This document shows positions 17,531 to 25,838 of a stretch of 64,000 nucleotides of DNA, in pieces. The stretch is from positions 263,244-327,243 of the forward strand of contig NZ_JBHSHY010000002.1 in the NCBI RefSeq assembly GCF_042653205.1, read 5' to 3'. Origin of the DNA: Paenibacillus_Z sp042653205 (GTDB lineage: Bacteria > Bacillota > Bacilli > Paenibacillales > Paenibacillaceae). Numbering within the stretch: the first letter of the stretch is position 1; each line of letters starts with the position of its first letter. The notes beneath the pieces were generated by a model. That model did not search any database. It was not told the origin of the DNA and worked only from the letters and a program-made list of their open reading frames with translations. Both the position numbers and the translations under genes were made by a program.

Positions 17531-18124
17531 TTGCGAATCGGACTCATTCGCCACGGCCAGACGGCTTGGAACGAGCTTGGCAAAATCCAAGGCCAAACCG
17601 ATATTCCGCTCAATCAGGAGGGGATCCGCCAAGCGCAGGCGCTTGCAAGCCGCCTGACGACGGAGCCGATGAAGTGGGATGCGATCATCGCGAGCGACCT
17701 CATGCGCGCGCGGCAGACCGCCCAAATCATCGCGGAGGCGCTCGGCATACCGCTGCTCGAACCGGACGCGCGGCTGCGCGAACGCTATTACGGCGACGTC
17801 GAAGGCACGACGGAGGCGGACCGTCTGGCACGCTGGGGCCCGGACTGGAAGAAGCTCGACCATGGCCAAGAGACCGACGAGCAATTGCGGACCCGCGCGC
17901 TGGCGTTCGTCGAGGAGGCCGCCGCGTCGATGCCAGAGCGCCATCTGCTGGTCGTGACCCACGGCAGTCTGCTGTCGCAGCTGCTGCGGGCGATGTCCGC
18001 GGAATTGGAGGATAAGCCGATTCAGAATCTTTCGTTTTCGATCATGGAACGGACGGGTGCGAAGTGGACCCCGCTGCTTCATAATTGCACGCAGCATCTG
18101 GAACAGCTGCAAGATTGCCGATAA
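17531..18124 (+). CDS. Histidine phosphatase family protein
   Basis: A 197-aa phosphoglycerate-mutase-like phosphatase. The phosphohistidine motif is in LIRHGQTAWNELGKIQGQTD (residues 5-24), the second catalytic region in ERYYGDVEGTTE and the late histidine in LLVVTHGSLLSQLL. The start is TTG 17531 behind GGGAGAAGGA. Substrate cannot be told; cofactor-independent phosphatases of the PhoE/CobC type look alike. It has its own terminator at 18138. Confidence 0.85.
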   Translation: MRIGLIRHGQTAWNELGKIQGQTDIPLNQEGIRQAQALASRLTTEPMKWDAIIASDLMRARQTAQIIAEALGIPLLEPDARLRERYYGDVEGTTEADRLARWGPDWKKLDHGQETDEQLRTRALAFVEEAAASMPERHLLVVTHGSLLSQLLRAMSAELEDKPIQNLSFSIMERTGAKWTPLLHNCTQHLEQLQDCR

Positions 18125-18137
18125 GCCGGTCTAGGCG

Positions 18138-18185
18138 AACAGCCGCCATTCTCGCAACGGAGCGAGAGTGGCGGCTGTTTTTTTT
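18138..18185 (+). terminator. Strong terminator after the phosphatase gene
   Basis: ACAGCCGCCA and TGGCGGCTGT flank an inner TCTCG/CGAGA stem, followed by eight or more T. The arms and T-run make this one of the strongest terminators in the window. Confidence 0.9.
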
Positions 18186-18331
18186 GCTCGGGTCCGGGTG
18201 TCCGATTCTGCTGAATCGCGGGCGCGGGAAGCGAGCGACAGGAACTTTTCTCCCAGCGGGGTTATAAAAAACGTCAAGATTCCCATAATGATAGTACACC
18301 TGCAAGAGAGATGGGAACGGAGGAGCGGCAG

Positions 18332-19579
18332 ATGAAATTAGCGGACATGCTCAGCTATGCGGACATCGGCCAGCTGAGCCGCATTGCGGCAACCTATCAA
18401 TGCGAATGCAACGGAAACTCGAAACACGAGCTTATCCAGTCGATATTGTCGACGGTCAATCGCCGCGAAGTGTTCGAAGCGCAAATCGGCGCCTTGAAGC
18501 TGGAAGATCTGCGGTTTATGAATTCGCTGCTGTTCGACGCTCGCGATGCCTTCAGTCTAGAGGAATTGGTCGCGCGGGTGCAACTGAGCCGATTCGGCGT
18601 GCCGGCCGGGCAGCAGGTGCCTCCAGGCTCTGCGTCCGGTGCGAACGAAACCGCGCCGGCAGCCAAGAAATCGGCGGCGAAGTCCCCGGGCTCGGCCAAG
18701 CGGCCGTCCAAATCGAAGACGACGGCGAAGGAACGGCCGGAACCGGAAACCGGGCCTCGGGAGACGATTTCCCGCTTTAAGCAGTACGGCTGGCTGTTCA
18801 ACGGCTATGCCGGCCCGGAGCGCTATCTCTTTCAAGTGCCGAGCGACTTGAAGGAGCGGTTCAAGCAATCGCTGGAGCGCCGCTTGGTCGCGGGCGCGGT
18901 CTACGCGGACGATGAGCCGCACGCGTATCGGGACGAACAGATGCTGATGGGGGAAGACGTGGCGCAGCTGCTGACCTACATCCATTTGAATGAAGTCGCG
19001 CTCACGACGGAAGGCACGATGTACAAGCGGAGCGTCCTGCAGCTGCTTGAGCTGTTCGGCGTTAAGGAGGCGCTGCCGGGCAAAGGCGAATGGCGCTTCG
19101 GCTACGGACGGAAAATCAAAGATTACCCGAACCGGATGTCGCTGCTGTACGATTACTGCTACTATAAAGGCTGGATCGTCGAGCAGAACGAGGTGCTGGA
19201 GCTGTCGCCGGCGGGCAAAGAGCGCCAGGCGCTTAAGTCGCCGGAGCCGCCGGACAAGCTGTATCAATTCTGGCTGCGGTTGTACAAGGGACCGATCCCG
19301 AATATTCGCTCGCTCGTTTATTGGATCGACAAGCTGGGGAATAAATGGGTGAAGACCGAAACCGTTCTCGCGACGCTGAAGCCTTATGTCAAACCGTTCT
19401 ATTACGACCAGCCCGAAACGATTCTCGAGCAGCGGCTCATCGGCATGATGCTGCATCTGGGCCTGCTTCGCCTCGGCGAGCACGCCGAATTCGGCCAAGT
19501 GCTGCGGATGACGCCGCTCGGCCGGACGATCGTGGCCGGACAAAGCCTCGACGACGAAGCGATCGTGCTGAACGGCTAG
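18332..19579 (+). CDS. 415-aa protein of unknown function
   Basis: ATG 18332 lies behind CGGAGGAGC. Residues 1-90 are helical and charged (MKLADMLSYADIGQLSRIA...), then about 45 residues rich in Ala, Lys, Ser and Pro form a likely disordered linker (KKSAAKSPGSAKRPSKSK). The C-terminal 280 residues are a globular, aromatic-rich domain (RFGYGRKIKDYPNRMSLLYDYCYYKGWI) resembling winged-helix and helicase-associated repeats, but without ATPase motifs. There is no signal peptide or membrane segment. I do not recognise the family; it stands alone between two gaps. Confidence 0.7.
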   Translation: MKLADMLSYADIGQLSRIAATYQCECNGNSKHELIQSILSTVNRREVFEAQIGALKLEDLRFMNSLLFDARDAFSLEELVARVQLSRFGVPAGQQVPPGSASGANETAPAAKKSAAKSPGSAKRPSKSKTTAKERPEPETGPRETISRFKQYGWLFNGYAGPERYLFQVPSDLKERFKQSLERRLVAGAVYADDEPHAYRDEQMLMGEDVAQLLTYIHLNEVALTTEGTMYKRSVLQLLELFGVKEALPGKGEWRFGYGRKIKDYPNRMSLLYDYCYYKGWIVEQNEVLELSPAGKERQALKSPEPPDKLYQFWLRLYKGPIPNIRSLVYWIDKLGNKWVKTETVLATLKPYVKPFYYDQPETILEQRLIGMMLHLGLLRLGEHAEFGQVLRMTPLGRTIVAGQSLDDEAIVLNG

Positions 19580-19875
19580 CAGCCGGACAGGGACGACGCC
19601 CGGGCGAAAGCACATTCCGTTCGGCGGCGGGCCAACGCCCTTAGCTTCTTTCAAGTCGATGAATATAATTTAGTAGAAGCCGATTCCCTCCCCGAACGGG
19701 AGGATCGCACTTACTTGAACCACCTATATGCTTTCACTTGGTCGCCTGCGGGAGTCGTCGGCACGGACAGATTAGACGATCGGCACGGAGAAAAGAAGAC
19801 GATTGGGAAGCGAGAGGCGTAAGGAAAGGAATATAGGATCTCTTAAACGCTCAGTTGGAGGTGGAGGTGTATCCT
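19580..19875 (+). other. Intergenic region with a possible structured RNA
   Basis: No reading frame here is convincing. TATAAT at 19669-19674 could be a -10 element, though no good -35 is seen. Downstream are CCTCCC-cgaac-GGGAGG (about 19687-19703), a strong hairpin, and a segment around 19750-19790 with repeated CGGCACGG and TCGTC/GACGA complementarity. There is no T-run. It may be a noncoding RNA or merely the leader of the IDEAL protein gene. Confidence 0.3.
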
Positions 19876-20058
19876 ATGGACAAAATGAAACTCTCTTACG
19901 AAGTCATGCTTGGACTTGCCGCGGAAATGCTCTTGGATGAAGCCGTACTCAAATTTCGCATGGATAAGCTGTACGCCGAGATCGATACGGCGCTGGCTTC
20001 CGGCGACAAGGATACCTTTCAGCGGTTGACGGACGAATTGAAGTCGCTGCACGTTTGA
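19876..20058 (+). CDS. IDEAL-domain small protein
   Basis: A 60-aa protein consisting almost only of an IDEAL domain: LAAEMLLDEAVLKFRMDKLYAEIDTALASGDKDTFQRLTDEL. ATG 19876 is preceded by GGAGGTGGAGGTG. In B. subtilis the gene before ypiF is ypiB, which carries a larger N-terminal UPF0302 domain plus IDEAL at its C-terminus. Here the first domain is absent and the upstream DNA has no remnant frame. IDEAL domains are thought to mediate protein contacts; a specific partner is not known from sequence. Confidence 0.82.
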   Translation: MDKMKLSYEVMLGLAAEMLLDEAVLKFRMDKLYAEIDTALASGDKDTFQRLTDELKSLHV

Positions 20059-20100
20059 TGCCAGAGGCGGCGGACGCAGGCCGGTCGATTACATGATGCT

Positions 20101-20141
20101 AGGACATCGGGGCAAGGGCTCCGGTCGTCCTGGCATTTTTT
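20101..20141 (+). terminator. Terminator after the IDEAL gene
   Basis: AGGAC-at-CGG at 20101-20110 pairs with CCG-gtc-GTCCT ending at 20131, then GGCA and TTTTTT at 20136-20141. The stem is imperfect but the T-run is good. Confidence 0.6.
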
Positions 20142-20269
20142 GCTTCGGGCGCCCGGCCAGCGGAGATCCGGAAATTTTCTTTCATTATAGTAGGAATCCG
20201 TATGGTATATTAATAGAATGGATTTTGGTAAACCTACATATCCTAATGACCGGAGGAGCGGGAAAACAA

Positions 20270-20689
20270 ATGAAATTCAGCGAATTAAACGCAGAACAGT
20301 GGGCGGAGCTTCAGCCGTATCTCGATACGGCGGTGCTGCCGGTAACGGGACTGACTGGCGCGGAAATGCCGCACGAAGCGACGCTGCGGCTCGAACGGCT
20401 CCGCGACGTGCTGCTCACGATCGAACAGCCCTTTAAAGGAAGAACCGTCACATATCCCGCGATTCAGTACGGCGCACAGTCGCCCGAGCTTGCCGGGCAG
20501 CTCCGCGAGGTATGCGGCAATCTGCGAACAGCGGGATTCAAATACATCATCTTGGCGTCTGCCATTCCGCTGCAGTCCGCCGAAGCTTGCGGCGCGGATC
20601 TGGCGGTCGGCCCGGACGGGGATGGAGCATTGCCCGAACCTGGCGCCGTAAGCGAAGCCGTACGCACGCTTTGGCTCGGACGCGCTTGA
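20270..20689 (+). CDS. ypiF: DUF2487 family protein (YpiF-like)
   Basis: A 139-aa cytoplasmic protein with ATG 20270 behind CGGAGGAGCGGG. Its start MKFSELNAEQWAELQPYLDT and the segment FKGRTVTYPAIQY fit the DUF2487 family. In B. subtilis ypiF stands directly before qcrABC, as here. Function is unknown; the conserved place suggests a link with the cytochrome bc complex but nothing in the sequence proves it. A long in-frame 5' extension has no ribosome site and is ignored. Confidence 0.78.
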   Translation: MKFSELNAEQWAELQPYLDTAVLPVTGLTGAEMPHEATLRLERLRDVLLTIEQPFKGRTVTYPAIQYGAQSPELAGQLREVCGNLRTAGFKYIILASAIPLQSAEACGADLAVGPDGDGALPEPGAVSEAVRTLWLGRA

Positions 20690-20763
20690 TATCCGCGGCT
20701 GGACGAGCTTGCACCGTTTTGCATAAGGTGACAGCGGTTTGGGTAAAACAAATTCCAGACAAG

Positions 20764-20793
20764 GTCAATTGTGACAAATTGATAACAATTGAC
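20764..20793 (+). promoter_or_regulatory. Operator-like inverted repeat upstream of qcrA
   Basis: GTCAATTGT (20764-20772) and ACAATTGAC (20785-20793) are perfect 9-bp inverted arms around 12 bp. It lies about 43 bp upstream of the qcr -35 element. The core TTGTGACAAATTG resembles sites of redox regulators (Rex, ResD), but the spacing is not the Rex 18-bp palindrome. Confidence 0.55.
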
Positions 20794-20835
20794 AATTCCC
20801 ATTTTGAACTGTCGCTATATTCGATTGGCAAATTC

Positions 20836-20864
20836 TTGACGCTCCATATCACCTAGGCTATTAT
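20836..20864 (+). promoter_or_regulatory. Promoter of qcrABC
   Basis: TTGACG at 20836-20841, 17-bp spacer, TATTAT at 20859-20864. Transcription would start near 20871, about 75 nt before qcrA. Confidence 0.75.
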
Positions 20865-20946
20865 AAGTAATGTCCTAGTTCATCGTATGTTTTGCCTTCT
20901 CCGGCAGAACACAAGATATGGCTCAGCAAAGGGGGTAGAACAGAAG

Positions 20947-21474
20947 ATGAGTAACCATGAACACGATAACACGCACAGCGCGGTGAAACGCAGCGGGATG
21001 TCGCGGCGTCAATTTTTGTCGTATACGCTCGGCGGCGCAGGCGCTTTCATGGCAGCGGGTATGACGCTTCCGATGATCCGCTTTGCGGTAGATCCGATCT
21101 TGCAGAAAAAAGCGGGCGGTACGTGGATTAAAGTCGTAGAAGAAACAAAAATTACGAACGAACCTCAAGAATTCAAGTTCAAAATCCACCAGGTGGACGG
21201 CTGGTATGTCAGCGACCCTGAGCTGACGGCCTGGATTTCCAAAGGGCAGGACGGCAAGCCGTTCGCGCTTTCGCCGGTTTGCAAGCATCTTGGTTGTACG
21301 ATTGCCTGGAACACGGAGAAGAACGAGGAATATGTTTGCCCATGCCACGGCGCCCACTACACCAAGGACGGCAAGAATTTGGTCGTCGCGCCTAAGCCTT
21401 TGGACGAATACGATTTGAAGGTCGATAACGGCTGGATTTACCTCGGTCCGATCAAAGCCAATACACGGGTATAA
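20947..21474 (+). CDS. qcrA: Menaquinol:cytochrome c reductase Rieske iron-sulfur subunit
   Basis: A 175-aa Rieske protein. The two cluster ligands pairs are in VCKHLGCTIAW and VCPCHGAHYTKDG. Residues about 18-45 (MSRRQFLSYTLGGAGAFMAAG) form a membrane anchor with a twin-arginine-like SRRQFL. ATG 20947 is chosen behind AAGGGGG at 20929-20935. It accepts electrons from menaquinol and passes them to the c-type heme of QcrC. First gene of qcrABC. Confidence 0.95.
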   Translation: MSNHEHDNTHSAVKRSGMSRRQFLSYTLGGAGAFMAAGMTLPMIRFAVDPILQKKAGGTWIKVVEETKITNEPQEFKFKIHQVDGWYVSDPELTAWISKGQDGKPFALSPVCKHLGCTIAWNTEKNEEYVCPCHGAHYTKDGKNLVVAPKPLDEYDLKVDNGWIYLGPIKANTRV

Positions 21475-21491
21475 GGAGGCGTAACAATCAG

Positions 21492-22163
21492 ATGATGAAA
21501 GGTATTTACAACTGGATCGACGAACGTCTTGATATTACGCCGATGTGGAGGGACGTTGCCGACCACGAAGTACCGGAGCACGTCAACCCTGCTCATCACT
21601 TCTCCGCATTCGTGTATTGCTTCGGCGGCCTGACGTTTTTCATTACGGTTATTCAAATCTTGTCCGGGATGTTCCTGACGATGTACTTCGTGCCGGATAT
21701 CATCAATGCCTACAAGAGCGTTGACTTCCTGCAGCACAAGGTCGCCTTCGGCGGCATCGTGCGCGGTATGCATCACTGGGGCGCGAGCCTCGTAATCGTC
21801 ATGATGTTCCTTCACACGCTGCGCGTATTCTTCACGGGCTCCTACAAAGCGCCGCGCGAAATGAACTGGGTGGTCGGCATGCTGATCTTCTTCATCATGC
21901 TGGGTCTCGGGTTCACGGGCTACCTGCTTCCTTGGGATAACAAAGCCTACTTCGCGACGAAGGTCGGCATTCAGATCGCCGAATCGGTGCCGTGGATCGG
22001 TACATACATTAAAGAGCTGATGCAAGGCGGCGAGATCGTCGGCGCCGAAACGCTTACGCGATTCTTCGCGATTCACGTCTTCTTCCTGCCTGGCGCGCTG
22101 CTCGCGCTCCTCGCGGCACACTTCTTTATGATCCGAAAGCAAGGGATTTCGGGACCACTTTAA
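21492..22163 (+). CDS. qcrB: Cytochrome b6-type subunit of the bc complex
   Basis: A 223-aa membrane protein with four or more hydrophobic helices. Heme-ligand histidines are in IVRGMHHWGASLVIVMMFLHTLRVFF and in FAIHVFFLPG, and the family segment FTGYLLPWDNKAYFATKVG is present. It carries the menaquinol oxidation site. Two ATGs at 21492 and 21495 are both possible behind the GGAGG at 21475-21479. Confidence 0.95.
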   Translation: MMKGIYNWIDERLDITPMWRDVADHEVPEHVNPAHHFSAFVYCFGGLTFFITVIQILSGMFLTMYFVPDIINAYKSVDFLQHKVAFGGIVRGMHHWGASLVIVMMFLHTLRVFFTGSYKAPREMNWVVGMLIFFIMLGLGFTGYLLPWDNKAYFATKVGIQIAESVPWIGTYIKELMQGGEIVGAETLTRFFAIHVFFLPGALLALLAAHFFMIRKQGISGPL

Positions 22164-22185
22164 GCCGAAAGGAGGCATTTCGCGA

Positions 22186-23076
22186 ATGGCACACGGTCAT
22201 AAATCGAACGAGAAAGTCGTTTTCGTCGGTGACTCCCGGGTTCGTAAAAAGTCGGCTCCCGGCCCCGTGACACCACCGGACTATTCAGCCTATCCAGGAA
22301 AATCGGAAGCGTTTATCCCGAACTTCCTGTTGAAGGAATGGATGGTCGGCGTCGTGGTGCTCGTCGGTTTCCTCGTGCTGACGATCTCCGAAGCGGCCCC
22401 GCTCGGCTATCCGGCCGACCCGACGAACGCGTCTTTTATTCCGATGCCGGACTGGTACTTCCTGTTCCTGTATCAATTCTTGAAATTGCAATATGTGTCG
22501 GGCAGCTACGTCGTGCTCGGTACGGTCGGCATTCCGGGCATTGCCTTCGGCTCACTCTTGCTTGCGCCGTTCCTGGACACAGGCAAAGAACGCCGGTTCT
22601 ACAGACGTCCGGTCGCGTCCCTGTTGATGTTCATGTCGCTCATCTCCTGCTTCTATCTGACGAAGCAATCGTGGGATCATTACCAGCACGAGCTGAAGAT
22701 CACAAACACGATTCCGGAGCAAATCCTCCGGGAAGAGAAAGCGCGCGAAGCCGCGGAAGAAGCGGCGAAAGCAGGCCGTCCGGCAGGCGAACCCGCACCG
22801 GAAATTCCGCTCGTCGACGCCAAGGATCCGGTTGTTAGCTCGCTGATCGAACAGAAAGCGCAGTGCGTCATGTGTCACGGCGCGGACCTGAAAGGCAATG
22901 AAAGCTCGGGCATTCCGTCGTTCCACGGCATCGGCGACAAGTTCAGCAAAGAAGACTTGGTCGATATCGTAACGAACGGCAAAAACAACATGCCGCCCTT
23001 CAAGGACAAGTTGACCGCCGACGAGATCGATCAACTGGCCACTTGGCTCGCGAAACAAAAAGCGCCCGCAAAATAA
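22186..23076 (+). CDS. qcrC: Cytochrome b/c subunit of the bc complex
   Basis: A 296-aa fusion typical of Bacillus bc complexes. The N-terminal part has membrane helices like b6f subunit IV (PMPDWYFLFLYQFLKLQY). A Glu/Ala-rich linker at about 175-215 leads to a cytochrome c domain with the heme-binding CVMCHGADLKG near residue 226 and a distal methionine in NNMPPFKDKL. It hands electrons to cytochrome oxidase. ATG 22186 behind GGAGG. Terminator follows. Confidence 0.95.
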   Translation: MAHGHKSNEKVVFVGDSRVRKKSAPGPVTPPDYSAYPGKSEAFIPNFLLKEWMVGVVVLVGFLVLTISEAAPLGYPADPTNASFIPMPDWYFLFLYQFLKLQYVSGSYVVLGTVGIPGIAFGSLLLAPFLDTGKERRFYRRPVASLLMFMSLISCFYLTKQSWDHYQHELKITNTIPEQILREEKAREAAEEAAKAGRPAGEPAPEIPLVDAKDPVVSSLIEQKAQCVMCHGADLKGNESSGIPSFHGIGDKFSKEDLVDIVTNGKNNMPPFKDKLTADEIDQLATWLAKQKAPAK

Positions 23077-23096
23077 GGCGTTGAAGGCAAAGATCC

Positions 23097-23129
23097 AAAA
23101 ACCTGATCGTTCATCGATCAGGTTTTTTT
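23097..23129 (+). terminator. Terminator of the qcr operon
   Basis: ACCTGATCG (23101-23109) and CGATCAGGT (23115-23123) form a perfect stem, followed by seven T. Confidence 0.92.
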
Positions 23130-23169
23130 GCAGCAATGCCCAACTATTCCGAAGACGAGGAGGTTTGAC

Positions 23170-23805
23170 GTGAAAGCAGCCGTTTTGCCGTGGAGCCGCG
23201 ATTTTTTGATCAATCGCGCGATGCTATGGCTTCTCTTGATCGTAAACGCGTTAGGGACCTTGTACGGTTATTACTGGTATGGCAATCAGATGGTGTATAC
23301 GGTGGAGACGCAATCCGCGTGGCAAGTCGTCTTCGTGCCGGACAGCCCGACCGCCAGCCTGTTTTTTACGCTGTCCTTGCTGTTTCTCTTATTCCCGCGG
23401 CTCGCGGGTTCGGGTACCGCAGGCTTGACGATTCGTTCGATCATCGAAGCGCTCGGGGTCGTCACGTCGATCAAATACGGCATATGGGCGGTCACGATGA
23501 TCTTGGCAGGCAGCGCGCAGGGCGACCATTTGGAGTGGGAGCATTATATGCTCATCGCCTCCCATCTCGGCATGGCGTTCGAGGCGATGCTGTTCGTCCG
23601 TTATATGGTGTTCGGACGGTTCATGGCCTTCCTTGCCTTGCTGTGGCTGCTGCTTAACGATACGATCGATTATACGTTTTTCGTATTTCCCTGGCTGCCG
23701 GACGTGCTCGACGATGATTTGTCCGCCATCCAGACGTTCACGATGGGGTTATCGGTGATCAGTCTGCTAGTCACTTGGCTATTAATCGCCTACCGCAAGG
23801 TATAA
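23170..23805 (+). CDS. ypjA: DUF1405 membrane protein (YpjA-like)
   Basis: A 211-aa polytopic membrane protein with about six hydrophobic segments, beginning with ...FLINRAMLWLLLIVNALGTLYGYYWY. This matches the DUF1405 family, whose B. subtilis member YpjA lies directly after qcrC. GTG 23170 is used because GAGGAGGTTT precedes it at 23157-23166; a frame starting earlier lies in the terminator trail. Function is unknown. Confidence 0.82.
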   Translation: MKAAVLPWSRDFLINRAMLWLLLIVNALGTLYGYYWYGNQMVYTVETQSAWQVVFVPDSPTASLFFTLSLLFLLFPRLAGSGTAGLTIRSIIEALGVVTSIKYGIWAVTMILAGSAQGDHLEWEHYMLIASHLGMAFEAMLFVRYMVFGRFMAFLALLWLLLNDTIDYTFFVFPWLPDVLDDDLSAIQTFTMGLSVISLLVTWLLIAYRKV

Positions 23806-23847
23806 GATGGGACATCCCCCCATACGATGGTAATAGGGGGGATGGTC

Positions 23848-24768
23848 ATGAAGGCATCAACGTTCTTTGCGCTGGTTTGCGCCGGGTTTTGTTTGATTCT
23901 CGCGTCGGGCTGCAGCCTGAAACCCGCGCAATACGCAGCGTCGGCTGTCGACGCGATTCCGGAACAAGCGGATGTGAACAACAATTCATCGCTGGAGCAG
24001 CTAAGCGCTTGGTCGGATGCCTTTTATTCGGCGGCGAATCGCTCGAACCGGCAGGAAGCCTATATGCTGCTGCAGCGCATCGAAGGCTTGGCCTCCGCGC
24101 CCGAGGTGCGCGGCTCCGGCACGCCGGTCGGCTGGCAGGCGTTCGATCTCAGCCTGCAGGCGGCCAAAAAGGCAATGCCCCAAAAAGGAACGACCACGCT
24201 ATGGTATACGGAAGCCGCCCGGCTGAAGCTGGCCAGCGATGCCGTTTTTCGCCCGAAGTCGCCTTTATGGCTCCAATACCAAGATATTTTGAAGGATGAT
24301 GCGCAGCGTATCCGGACGAGCTGGCAATCGCAATCCGAGGATCGGGCCATGGCGGCCAAAGCGGCAATCAATATTTACGGCGAGCATGTCGATCGGCTGG
24401 AGGTAGCGGCGCTCATGCAGCGGGATGCCGGCTCGATCGAAGCGGTCAAGGAACGTATCGGATACATGAGAGGGGTCGTGGCGGCCGTGGAGAAAGGCCA
24501 GATGCGGCCGGATTCCGTCCTATCGGCGCTCGACAGCTTGACGTCGGCCGCGAACGCACTGTTCCGCGACCCGAATCTAGCCGGCGAAGCGACCGCTGCA
24601 GAAGTGTTTCCGCCGGGCGTGACGGTCGGTCAACAGCGGCACGGCTCCATGCTGATCGGGGAAATGTTCATCGCCGCCTTCGTCATGGGCGTGCTCGGCT
24701 TTATCGGCTGGCGCAAATACCGGGACGATCGAAACGGCAGTGTTCCGATATCGCGCAACAAATTATAA
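23848..24768 (+). CDS. ypjB: Sporulation protein YpjB family
   Basis: A 306-aa exported protein. The signal segment FFALVCAGFCLILASGC suggests a lipoprotein or a cleaved signal, and a C-terminal helix (LIGEMFIAAFVMGVLGFIGW) is a second membrane span with a basic tail. Order ypjA-ypjB-ypjC and the topology agree with B. subtilis YpjB, annotated as sporulation-related. Start ATG 23848 is preferred behind GGGGGG (23836-23841); ATG 23827 and 23842 are also in the area. Confidence 0.72.
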   Translation: MKASTFFALVCAGFCLILASGCSLKPAQYAASAVDAIPEQADVNNNSSLEQLSAWSDAFYSAANRSNRQEAYMLLQRIEGLASAPEVRGSGTPVGWQAFDLSLQAAKKAMPQKGTTTLWYTEAARLKLASDAVFRPKSPLWLQYQDILKDDAQRIRTSWQSQSEDRAMAAKAAINIYGEHVDRLEVAALMQRDAGSIEAVKERIGYMRGVVAAVEKGQMRPDSVLSALDSLTSAANALFRDPNLAGEATAAEVFPPGVTVGQQRHGSMLIGEMFIAAFVMGVLGFIGWRKYRDDRNGSVPISRNKL

Positions 24769-24798
24769 ACGGTATGTCTTCATAGAGGAGAACGAAAA

Positions 24799-24826
24799 AA
24801 TAACCGGTCCTTTTGGGCCGGTTATT
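24799..24826. terminator. Bidirectional terminator between convergent genes
   Basis: AATAACCGGTCC-ttttg-GGCCGGTTATT: A-rich on one side, T-rich on the other, between ypjB (plus) and the YitT gene (minus). It can serve both strands. Confidence 0.82.
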
Positions 24827-25688
24827 CTTCTTTGAAGCCTTCGCCGAGCACGTCGTGCACGTCGTTGATGACGATGAACGCACGCGGATCGACACCTCGT
24901 ACGATCGCACGCAACATGCGGATTTCATGCCGCGCCACGATGCAGTAGACGACCTGCTTCGGCTTGCCCGAATAGGCGCCTTTAGCCGGGAACAGTGTAA
25001 CGCCGCGTTCCATCTCTTGGGTGATTTTCCGGCCGATCTCTTCGCCGGCTTCCGTGATGATGGTGAATTCTTTGGCCGCGTAGGCGCCTTCCTGGATAAA
25101 GTCGATCATCTTGGAGGCGATGAAGACGGCGACGAGCGTATAGAGCACCTTTTCCTTCGGAATATAAAGCAGCGACAAGGCGATGATGACCGCGTCGAGC
25201 GTCAGAATGACTTGTCCCATGCTCCAGCCTTTCAGTTTGACGGCGATGCGGGCGACGATGTCGACGCCGCCGGTCGTTCCGCCGAAGCGGAACACGATGC
25301 CGAGGCCGACGCCCAGCGTGACGCCGGCATAGAGTACCGCCAGTATGTAATCGTTCGACGTTCGGAACGGCACGATCCAGCCGAGCGCGATGAACTTCTC
25401 CATGATCGCCAGGAACACCGAGAGCGAGATGGCGCCGAATACCGTGTAGCCCGTATGGGAGCGGCCGAGAATGCGCCAGCCTATAATGAAGAGCGGGATA
25501 TTCAGCACGAAGGTCGAGATCGACAGCGGCCAGCCGAGCGCGTAGTTGAGCAATATCGCGATCCCGGTGACGCCCCCTTCCATCAGTTGATTGGGAAGCA
25601 GGAAATAATGCAGGCCGAATGCATAAATCGCGGTTCCCAGCATGACCGGAATCAAATTGCGAAGCAGCTGCGTAACGTTCGTTTTCAA
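24822..25688 (-). CDS. ypjC: YitT family membrane protein (YpjC-like)
   Basis: A 288-aa protein with five to six membrane helices in the first 200 residues (LIPVMLGTAIYAFGLHYFLLPNQLMEGGVTGIAIL) and a C-terminal soluble DUF2179 domain (FTIITEAGEEIGRKITQEM...YCIVARHEIRMLRAIV). The pattern is that of the YitT family, whose role is unsettled. TTG 25688 is preferred, with GAGAGGAG upstream on the minus strand; ATG 25721 would give 299 aa. It is transcribed against its neighbours. Confidence 0.82.
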   Translation of the reverse strand: MKTNVTQLLRNLIPVMLGTAIYAFGLHYFLLPNQLMEGGVTGIAILLNYALGWPLSISTFVLNIPLFIIGWRILGRSHTGYTVFGAISLSVFLAIMEKFIALGWIVPFRTSNDYILAVLYAGVTLGVGLGIVFRFGGTTGGVDIVARIAVKLKGWSMGQVILTLDAVIIALSLLYIPKEKVLYTLVAVFIASKMIDFIQEGAYAAKEFTIITEAGEEIGRKITQEMERGVTLFPAKGAYSGKPKQVVYCIVARHEIRMLRAIVRGVDPRAFIVINDVHDVLGEGFKEE

Positions 25689-25838
25689 CGGGAAAACGGC
25701 TCCTCTCGATAATGGGTGCAAAGATGAAGGCTATAACATAGTATGTCTCTTTCGTGCGAAAGTCAAAAGCATTGTGTTCGGAAACGGTTTGATATAACAT
25801 ATGTAGGGAAACCTCATGCACAGAGAGGAGCTTGGACG

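Noticed and set aside
20766..20791. Canonical Rex box before qcrA
   Set aside because: TTGTGA and TAACAA are present but the spacing is 20 rather than 18 bp, so it is reported only as an inverted repeat.
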